Positions 1 to 64,000 of a DNA stretch of 64,000 nt are shown here, one piece after another; position 1 is the first letter of the stretch, and each line of letters begins with the position of its first letter. Under the pieces are notes generated by a model. The model saw only the letters and a program-made list of their open reading frames with translations, had not been told where the DNA came from and did no database searches. Source of the stretch: Amorphochlora amoebiformis (taxonomy: Eukaryota > Cercozoa > Chlorarachniophyceae); assembly GCA_054601695.1 (NCBI GenBank), contig BAAHQB010000170.1, positions 347,643-411,642 on the forward strand, given 5' to 3'. Both the position numbers and the translations under genes were made by a program.

Positions 1-109
1 GGGGGGGAGGGCTGGAACTTATTCGCCTTGGTGTCCTTTGTATTTAGTTGAATTTATATCATCGGTCTGCGTGATGTATATGAATTATATATATGAAGTT
101 AATATTTAT

Positions 110-790
<681 letters not shown>

Positions 791-892
791 ATCTAATTGC
801 ATTTTAAGTGTATATTCCCTACGGATAATGATATAATTATATAATATGTAGTAACAGTACGTGATATAACTATGTAGCTATAACCACAGCAG

Positions 893-1178
893 CTACAACA
901 ACACATGTGAACAATCACCATCATAAAAGTCCAATCCCTCAAGAGTAACAATATCATTCATCCACACCTGCAACTTCCAGATTCCAATTTTCAAAATTCC
1001 AAACTTCAAATTTCAAATTCCAAAGTTACAAATTTCCAAACAAAGGTTTGCAAAACAATATCATATATCCAACAATAAGTAAGTCAAATCTAGAAAATGA
1101 TGTATTTGTAATAGTATATCATATAGTCATCACATAGCACAACCATTAAATAATATTTCATAATTGTTTGTACAAATA

Positions 1179-1238
<60 letters not shown>

Positions 1239-1271
1239 CATATATAATATGTATATATGTATATATATATA

Positions 1272-1325
<54 letters not shown>

Positions 1326-1329
1326 CGTT

Positions 1330-1378
<49 letters not shown>

Positions 1379-1617
1379 TTATATTTATATATATATATAT
1401 ATATATTGCATATATATATATATATATATAGTATATATATATATATATGTAAATATGTTATATAATTGTTTTTATATATAAAATATATATGTGTGTGTAC
1501 AAATATATGTACAGTTCCAAGTTTCATAATTAGAAGTGCTGACAAGTGAATTAGGATATAATATCTATTAACGTATACATAAATATATATACATATAATA
1601 TAGACTTGCAAGTTTAC

Positions 1618-1657
<40 letters not shown>

Positions 1658-1725
1658 CAAGCTCCGGAACATAGATGACCCAATGAAGCGTTATCAGCAG
1701 CGACGAACTTGATCCTCCTCGCCAT
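893..1725 (-). CDS. Candidate small three-exon gene or terminal exons, unknown product
   Basis: Three short minus-strand segments chain in phase: 1725-1671 (starts [18 protein letters not shown]), 1538-1513 and 967-893, which ends in TAG after [11 protein letters not shown]. Each internal boundary has AG/GT and the intervening sequence is largely TA. The joined product would be about 51 residues and resembles no family I know. The first segment is also preceded by a possible acceptor (TTTTTGAG), so these could instead be the last exons of a longer minus-strand gene, perhaps the PPR-like gene upstream. Chance phase agreement is possible. Confidence 0.27.
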
Positions 1726-1734
1726 TTCTCAAAA

Positions 1735-2370
1735 ATGATCAAAGAAGTACCATGGCCAACGGCGACCTAAACATTCAACGACTGTTAGTATTCTCATATA
1801 TAGGTTGAAGTTCCTGGCACTTTCTAGACACGAGACACCCGTCTCTTTGTCCTACACCATGGTTGCTCCAAGAGCACGCCCAGTATCCAAAACTACGAAA
1901 TTCAGGAGATCAAAAATGGTTGCACTTGGAATATAGGTGCATATGGGTGGCCTATTGGTGGCATATGGGTGATAATGGGAAGGATTGTTAAGTTGTAAGA
2001 ACTCATTCATAGCCCCCATCTCCGGGCGCGAAAAGAGTGGTCAAACGATTTGCAACCGCCAAATTAATAAGAAGAAACAATTGTTCGCTTGAGACTATTA
2101 AGGGTTTAAATACCGATACTACAGGTTCATCAAGACTTTTTAAGGTTAATTTAGGATGATTAGAGGGCTGCATTGACGTGACACGTGTCAAATGGGAGCC
2201 GGCCTTGAGACGCCACCCCTACCCGAATCGGCAAATTCTACTCCTGATACACCGAATCGGAACCTTTCCTGCCAAAGGTATATTGAGAGACACAATTGTG
2301 TATCGTATTGATGTAAATACGGAGGAAAAAATCGGGATTTGATTAAGATATCAGATATATGTGCATACAT
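1735..2370. other. Unique non-TA segment, function unclear
   Basis: About 630 bp of ordinary-composition DNA between TA blocks. Minus-strand open frames of 60 and 62 codons lie here (2370-2188 and 2191-2003), but I see no clear splice signals or family resemblance. It could be promoter/5' flank of the candidate at 893-1725, or contain unrecognised exons. Confidence 0.4.
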
Positions 2371-2395
2371 ATGTACATGTAATATTATATATATA

Positions 2396-2444
<49 letters not shown>

Positions 2445-2452
2445 ATATATAT

Positions 2453-2531
<79 letters not shown>

Positions 2532-2787
2532 GTATATCTATTATATATATATATATATATATACATATTATATAAATATGAAAATTAACAATATTTTAAA
2601 TACATAATATTTGTATACATGTGCTATCCTCTGAGTGTGTTTAGTAATATTGCATAATCATATTGCTATCGTACAAATGTATTTTTGATATGCGTGTATG
2701 TATTATATATAATTGTAATTATAATGCTATGTTTATATGTGTATATATGTATATATATGTGTGTATATGTGTATATATAAATATGTG

Positions 2788-2840
<53 letters not shown>

Positions 2841-2974
2841 AATATATAATATTATATGTACATATATATATATATATGACATATAATGTGTGTAAATATA
2901 AATATATTTATGTATATACATATATATATATATATATATATACATATATGTTTATATGTATATATATATATGCC

Positions 2975-3037
<63 letters not shown>

Positions 3038-3208
3038 ATAAATACTAGATATACCATGATATATATATTGCGCACGGATGAGCGCAAATTGACTTGGTTT
3101 ATCCAATTGTCTAGGTTTACATGCAATTTATTTGAAACTAAAAGCAAATTATTTCGATCCTTGACGCGTCTTCCAAGTAATATAATTAAGATAAACATAT
3201 CCAGCAAG

Positions 3209-3263
3209 CTAGCAGTCCTCCACACTATCGAAACTATAGACCTCGACATATGGCCAATCTGAG
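3209..3263 (-). CDS. Possible terminal exon of the minus-strand PPR-like gene
   Basis: A strong pyrimidine tract (CT-rich, 3280-3330 region read on the minus strand) ends in CAG at about 3264. It is followed by a short frame reading [16 protein letters not shown] and a TAG stop at 3209. It would make a plausible last exon for the large minus-strand gene, but I could not phase-link it to the exon at 4826-4783. A different frame of the same segment is open much further (from an ATG at 3249), so the assignment is tentative. Confidence 0.25.
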
Positions 3264-3652
3264 ATCACCAAAAAATCGAAAAAGAGGATGTCAGGAAGAC
3301 GAGAAGAGAGGAGAGAGGGGGGGAATGACAAGGTATAAATGAGTGAGAGGAGTAAATTAATTTTGTGCGCATATAACATAAATGTGTATATAGGTATATA
3401 TATACATATATGTGTATAAAAATGTACATATAAATACATATACATATATATACATATATATATATGTATGTGTGTATTTATATAAATATATATTATATAT
3501 ATATATATATATATATGTACAATATTATATATATATGTATGTATATATATATATATATATATACATTCATAAATATATATATATATATATATTACATTAC
3601 ATATATATATATATATATATATATGCATCAGTCATATATATACATGCATACG

Positions 3653-3686
<34 letters not shown>

Positions 3687-3907
3687 ATAAGAATTAATTT
3701 ACCTACATCTATAGACATGATTCATAACCTTGTAGACGTATTTATCACTTTATATATATATATATATGTTTATTATATATATATATCTATATATATATAT
3801 ATATATATACTCTTGATCAGAGTTGGGGTATGCTGCCGCTTGGGAACTATCTTTCTTTCCTGGTATTATGAATAATATATACTAAATAAGATATTTACAC
3901 ATGTATG

Positions 3908-3940
<33 letters not shown>

Positions 3941-4015
3941 TTGTGTGTGTGTGTGCGTGCGTCGATAACATAAGTATATTCCACGTTATTATACGAATTG
4001 TAATCAAAAGAATAT

Positions 4016-4073
<58 letters not shown>

Positions 4074-4158
4074 TAGAGTTATGTATATCACATGTAACAT
4101 ATATGTAGAGATATGTGTATACAAAATATAGATAAAATCAAAAGAATATTATATATAT

Positions 4159-4207
<49 letters not shown>

Positions 4208-4314
4208 GTATATATATACATATATAGAGTTATGTATATCATATGTAACATATATGTAAAAAATATGTGTATACGAAATATAGATAATATGGATATTCTA
4301 TACAATGTTATGTA

Positions 4315-4364
<50 letters not shown>

Positions 4365-4567
4365 ATCTACTTTATATATACATATATATATATTGTTATA
4401 CACACATATATATATATATATGTGTATATACAAACATATATCTATGTATTCGTATGCATGATATACATTTTCGAATATAAATACGTATCTTATGCATATT
4501 TAATTAGTATAGATATGTATATTTGTATCATTATATATAATATAAAATAAAATGTATATAAATATAG

Positions 4568-4633
<66 letters not shown>

Positions 4634-4709
4634 ATATGTACATATATATATATATATACATATGTATATATATATATGTATATATACATATATATGTATG
4701 TATGTATAT

Positions 4710-4744
<35 letters not shown>

Positions 4745-4782
4745 TGTATATATGTATATATATATATATATATGTTGTGTAC

Positions 4783-28653
<23,871 letters not shown>

Positions 28654-28797
28654 AATGCTGTCTCCAGGCGGAATCCAAGAGTAATATTTAATTATGCGGA
28701 TCAAAGTATTTAATTATTCGGTTTCGGAATCCAGGTCCAAGATCACTCCGTGAGGGGAAAGGGGATCCGGAGAGGGTTATTTCCGGCGTAGGAAAGA
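28654..28797. promoter_or_regulatory. Bidirectional promoter between PPR-like and BRE1 genes
   Basis: The two start codons (28653 minus, 28798 plus) are only 144 bp apart. The interval is unique sequence free of TA microsatellite, with ATTTAATTAT-type A/T blocks (28686-28716) and a GC-richer half with GGGGATCCGGAGAGG. No experimentally defined core element can be claimed. If the alternative PPR start at 28704 is used, the gap shrinks to 93 bp. Confidence 0.5.
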
Positions 28798-49650
<20,853 letters not shown>

Positions 49651-50503
49651 AGTTTAAGCGCTCACGTAGAATTAAGTTTAATATCCCATTAAGATTTAGC
49701 CGCTAGGCCTATGCTTTCCAGCAATGTTGCTTCACTATTGCTGGAAAGCTATGATCTAGTGATATCTGATCCGGATTAGTGAATGATATATAGCCCAAAC
49801 GCATTTGTGAAAGGCTCTTGAAAATCTAGTATATCTAGTATCTGAGTATATGCCTAGTAGTAATACTAGAATATTCTACGTTATCCAGGTTCTAGAGGTT
49901 ATGCTTGAAGCTCCCGCCCTGTGCCCGCCTGTGGGAGTTGGTGGGTGGGTGGAATGGGGGCCGGGGCAGAGCGTTGTCCACGCAGGCGCACCCGGCTTAC
50001 CCCGTCCTCCGCCCAAACAGAGTCAGCCGCACTTACGCCATGTCCAGGGCCGCCCCCTCGTCCTCGGGCTCGTTGCCGTCGTCATCGACGTTCTCCCCCT
50101 CGTCGTCCTCGTCGTCCTCGATCTCCTCGGTGCCTCGAGTACTAGAGTACGAACCGGAGTACTGAGTATATGCATATACCTTCTAGTACCCTGTGGATTT
50201 GGATGCATAGCTCCTAGCTACCGTATTACCGTAACTGATACTAGTGATATACGTAAATGTTTTAACTTGCGAGCGGCAAGTTACTCTAGCTATATATATA
50301 CTACCAGTCTAGTAGTACTAACAGCTAAAAATTAGTTGGATTTGGTTAAGAGCAAGAGTAACTAGAGTAAAATAGAAACTGATTGACCAGAAAGAGCCTA
50401 TGATAATGCACATGACATAAGTAAGGCACAATCTGCAGGAGTTCTCATAAACTAAGCCCCGAACGAGAGATCTGCTCTCGAAATTCGACGGTTTGGCTCA
50501 AAT
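49651..50503. other. BRE1-RPL4 convergent intergenic region
   Basis: Contains CTAG-rich sequence (TACTAGAATATTC, GAGTACTAGAGTAC) on either side of a short GC-rich island (49905-50140). No gene of clear identity. The RPL4 polyadenylation region must lie at its right end. Confidence 0.6.
49895..50138 (-). pseudogene. GC-rich gene fragment with acidic coding segment
   Basis: On the minus strand GCACCGAGGAGATCGAGGAC continues as an acidic frame (EEIEDDEDDEGENVDDDG, then EPEDEGAALDMA) to about 50036. It is followed by a consensus donor GTAAGT, a GC-rich intron-like stretch ending CCCACAG near 49931, and RAQGGSFKHNL-stop. GC content is far above every neighbour. It looks like a fragment of a gene of different origin or a relic; no family is recognised. 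Confidence 0.4.
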
Positions 50504-50508
50504 TTATT
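50503..50508 (-). terminator. AATAAA polyadenylation-type hexamer overlapping RPL4 stop
   Basis: The minus-strand sequence GACGAATAAATTT places AATAAA across the TAA stop codon. Whether it is used is unknown, since a signal there would imply a very short 3' UTR. Confidence 0.35.
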
Positions 50509-51830
50509 CGTCATCATCGTCATCATCGTCATCATCATCATCCTCATCGTCCTCTTCCACTGGGGCTTTACTCTCAGCAGCGGCAGTCTTGGCCTTCTTG
50601 CTTGCCTCCTTATCAGCGAGCATCTTGCGCTCAGCCTCTTCTTCGGCCAACTTACGAGCGGCTTCCTCCTCGATCAGACGCTTGCGTTCAGCAGCGTCAG
50701 ACGCGATTTTCTGGTCGAGGTCTGACTTGGTAAGCACAGTGTAGTCGGTATGGATCTTGGCGTAGTTGACCTTCCTCTGGATCCTGTTGGCTTTCTGGGC
50801 AGCGCGGCGCTTGGCGAGGATACCCTTGCGGTCGTTCTTAGCAGCCTGCTGGCGCATCTGCTCAGTCTTACGCATTTCGACAGCGTACGGGTTGAGTGAG
50901 TCCATAACAGCCTTGTTACGAAGCGGGTTACGCTTCTTGAGGTGGGTGCGCGGGGCAGCCTTGGCGGGATTGAGCGATTTGTGTCCCTGGATCTCCGCCG
51001 AGTTGATGATGCGACCAATATCAGAGTTGGTGATGCACGTGTAGGGCAGTTTGTAGCCCTTCTTGGCAGTAGACTCTCGCTTGGTGGATCCCCAAATGTC
51101 ACTGAGCTTGTTGAAAGCGGCTTCAGACCAGATGATGAAGCGCCCGAGGTGTCCTCCGGGGGCAAGCTGGAGAAGGTTGAGTGTGTCCACAGAAGCGACT
51201 TCGACGCCCGAGATGTTTCGAAAACCCTTTGTGCAACCCTCATCGTTAGCGTAAATGACGAGTGGTCCGCGCTTCATGACGTGACGACGGTTACGTAGTT
51301 TACCCTTACCAGGGCGGATCTTGCGCGAATCCTTGACACGCTCAACATCGTCGTACGCACCGATCGATTTCAGGAACGCAACAGCCTCCTTGGTCTTCTC
51401 GACGCCCTCCATTTTGTCGGGCACGACAAGGGGAATCTCGGGGACCTGCTCGATACGGTGTCCGCGAGCCATGACAAGGGAGGGGAGGGCAGAAGCAGCG
51501 AGGGCAGAGGCGACCTAACGTTAATTGGGAACATCGATTAGTGATGAAAAATGCAAAAAATATGGATACACACTCATATACACATACACATATATAATTA
51601 TTATTATTATTATTATTAAATGCACATATATATGATATATACGTACATATTAGTTTAAATTTATGTGTAGAAATGTACTTTACATATATAATTAATACAT
51701 GTTATATAAAAAGGCATGAACATGTTAAATGTTTGTAAAAACATCTATTTACTCATTATATATTTCAATATATATATATATATCTATATACATATATATA
51801 TATACACCACATGTATACATACATGTATAC

Positions 51831-51869
<39 letters not shown>

Positions 51870-52715
51870 AATATGCATGCAATACATAAAATCATATTAT
51901 GTAGTATATAAACCCACGTTTATATATTGAATGTCTTACGTAGAAGTACAACACCACATTTACACATGGCAAATTTTGAATATATTCATATTTACATATT
52001 ATATACATATGTATATATATATATATATATTTATAATATATATATATATATATATGTATTTATTATATATCTACATTTAGACTAATATGTATATATATAT
52101 AGATAATATGTGTGTATATAATGTGTGTGTGTGTGTGTGCAGTATATAACCTAGGTGTAGCTTAGTACACATTTAATTTATTTTCATTGGGAATTCTCCC
52201 TTTATCCCCTCCACCAGATTCGTCAGTGCCTTCATCCGTCTCTCACAGTCTCTTTCAACATAACTCTCTCTCCTCTCTCCTCTCTCCTCTCTCTCACTCT
52301 CTTTCCTCTTTCTCTCTCAACTACACACCGCATAGCGCTTCTGGTTGAGGTTGATCTTCTTGTGCCACTTCCTCCAGATGCGGGTGGGGGCAAACATGCG
52401 TCCCTTGCGACACATGTTTCCGAACGCAGCCTGGCCCGCACGCGAGGTACCACCTCCCGAAACACGCGGGATACGCGACACAGCGCGACCAGTTCCCCAC
52501 GATTCTGCGGAGTGCTGATGGCCGGCACCCTTGGACACGGCGTAAGGCTGACGCTTGTTCTTGGCCATGTTGGTGTGGACGAAGTGGACGATGTCGGCGC
52601 GGATGGGCGCGAGGAAAACCTCCGGCATCTTAAGCTCCGCGGACGGGTCCTTGATTTCGAAGTGCTCAGCTCCGTGCACGGACACGAGGGGGCGGGCGGC
52701 GGCGACGACGGGCAT
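50504..52715 (-). CDS. RPL4: 60S ribosomal protein L4 (uL4), two exons, 465 aa
   Basis: Exon 1 is 52715-52329 and exon 2 is 51514-50504. They join GCG/GTGTGT to TTAG/GTC in phase 0 to give [20 protein letters not shown], the classic uL4 core. Conserved landmarks include [20 protein letters not shown], the RNRR-RRGP region ([16 protein letters not shown]), [18 protein letters not shown] and KKNPL-type [18 protein letters not shown]. uL4 binds 23S/28S rRNA domain I and lines the exit tunnel of the large subunit. The C-terminal extension (about 100 residues) is Ala/Glu/Lys coiled-coil-like and ends in a run of about 14 acidic residues, whereas familiar eukaryotic uL4 tails are Lys/Ala-rich. Codon use is GC-richer than in the neighbouring genes, fitting high expression. 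Confidence 0.96.
51515..52328 (-). other. RPL4 intron, TA-rich with CT-rich start
   Basis: 814-bp intron. Its 5' part is CT/GA-rich (52240-52320) and the rest TA/ATT-rich, with a (TTA)n run at 51597-51618. No junction copies were seen, unlike the long introns elsewhere. Confidence 0.75.
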
Positions 52716-53044
52716 CCTAGCAGTCTACTATCCAGGCGATGGCCGCGGCTGTGAATTTCTCCGTCAAATTGCCGAGACTTAGTAATTCGGTCCATTGTGA
52801 CGTATCAACGTGACAACCTTGTAAACGGAGATATGAGGTATATCTCAATATTGATATGTATATATCCAAATGATTAATACATGATATATCTATCTCAAAT
52901 AGCTTACAAAATATTCACTTGAAAATATATCTCGCGTGGCGGTCCGATTCCCCTGGTCGTGGCCCCGAGTCAGAGTCTCTTGGGCTTTGCTAGTGTGGAA
53001 TATCCTTTTGGTTCGATCGGGCTACTCGCATCGCTGCTACTTAT
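52716..53044. promoter_or_regulatory. Bidirectional promoter between RPL4 and the E2/E3BP gene
   Basis: 329 bp of unique sequence between divergent start codons. It has an A/T-rich middle (52830-52930) and no long TA microsatellite, as in the other head-to-head spacer. No specific factor site can be named. Confidence 0.45.
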
Positions 53045-63232
<10,188 letters not shown>

Positions 63233-64000
63233 GAACACCTCTCATCCATAACAACCTGGTCTCCAATGGGTCGCAGAGTTACTCTAGCCTAGTAGACGGC
63301 GTGAGTTTTAGACTGCGCATGCTATAGAAAATAGAAGTTACAAATTAACTTATTAATAACCTTTGATCTACTTTATAAACTATCAGATAGAGTCATATAA
63401 ACTATCAGATAGAGTCACGTACTATCGTAATACTAGCTATTAGCTAGATAGCACTTGTAGTCTAGTAGTATACTAGGTATACTGTATACTAGTATACCTA
63501 GATACGCTACGTACGTATACTAGCTCTAGTAGCTATATATAGCTAGTAAGTATAACTAGTATAAGACAATAACTAGTATAAGTAGAATAGTAGTAGATCG
63601 TAGTACAAGCACTATGGAGCCTCACTCTAGTACGGTGATTATGACTAGTATTAAATTACCCAGTCCATACTATCTAGACTCTCAATATATATATACTATG
63701 ATTATGTAAATCAGAATACCATTTCACGAGCTATATTCTGGATATTAATCAAATGTTTTAGGTAGAGCTATAGCCCGGTAATGTTACTTACACACTCATC
63801 GGACTCAGCGAGTGGGCCATACAGCTGTATTTGTAAATATTTGAAATATTAAAAATTTATTTTTACAACGCTCAGTGATGTGAACAATGATGTTTGTCAG
63901 ATGAAGTCAGGACTAGCAGTCACATCCGTATAATTATAACGGCATGAGTCATCTTTGTAAGTTTTCAACTGAGGATCCGAGAGAGCAACCATCCGAAAGG
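63233..64000. other. 3' flank of the E2/E3BP gene, CTAG-rich unique DNA
   Basis: No TA microsatellite after 63540 and no recognisable gene. It has a 25-bp tandem duplication (ATAAACTATCAGATAGAGTC, 63375-63418) and many TACTAG/CTAGTA palindromes between 63420 and 63600. It resembles the region 3' of BRE1 in its CTAG richness. Confidence 0.6.

Noticed and set aside
2908-3249. Minus-strand frame starting [10 protein letters not shown] as an independent protein
   Set aside because: It runs directly into TA sequence, has no start context or homology, and overlaps the better-supported terminal-exon frame.
49850-50335. Plus-strand 161-codon frame rich in Pro/Val/Ser
   Set aside because: It is antisense to the GC-rich acidic segment and has no codon, splice or family support.
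52232-52795. Long alternative frames over RPL4 exon 1 (both strands)
   Set aside because: Shadows of the GC-rich RPL4 coding strand; only the uL4 frame is conserved.

Overview
The window is nuclear DNA of a microbial eukaryote, probably an alga or other protist. The evidence is spliced housekeeping genes (ribosomal protein eL4/uL4-type RPL4, a mitochondrial 2-oxoacid dehydrogenase E2/E3BP, a BRE1-type histone ubiquitin ligase, a PPR-like mitochondrial protein), GT-AG introns, and TTAGGG-type telomere-like repeats scattered through introns. I could not assign a species or phylum. Most of the sequence is intronic (TA)n, so almost all long open frames rich in Tyr/Ile are artefacts of that repeat. 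The real genes were rebuilt by chaining short exons with compatible splice phases.

Layout: (1) 893-1725, minus, a weak three-exon candidate. (2) about 4.8-28.65 kb, minus, a PPR-like protein with an N-terminal mitochondrial-type presequence; 24 exons chain in phase from 28653 to 12248, ten more follow after a gap, and the 3' end is unresolved. (3) 28798-49650, plus, a complete 38-exon, 740-residue BRE1/RNF20-type E3 ligase ending in a C3HC4 RING. (4) 50504-52715, minus, two-exon RPL4. (5) 53045-63232, plus, a complete 21-exon, 494-residue E2/E3BP-type protein of the pyruvate dehydrogenase complex. Genes 2/3 and 4/5 are head to head with 144 and 329 bp between start codons; genes 3/4 are tail to tail.

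The most interesting content is in the introns. First, a dispersed element of about 75-135 bp, always embedded in TTAGGG/CCCTAA repeats, lies within introns, nearly always in the sense orientation, and often directly upstream of a 3' splice site. It looks like an introner-like or splice-site-supplying repeat. Second, many exons have one to eight partial copies of their own splice junction, always on the intron side, spaced by TA or GA arrays, so the true donor is the first copy and the true acceptor the last. Third, TA, TTAGGG and CCCTAA repeats themselves supply GTATAT donors, ATAG/TTAG acceptors and CTAAC branch-point-like sequence. Together these suggest introns that grow by local junction duplication and microsatellite expansion while reading frames stay intact.

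The genes do not form one pathway. Two are mitochondrial (PPR-like, PDC E2/E3BP), one is cytosolic translation (RPL4), and one is chromatin (H2B ubiquitination).
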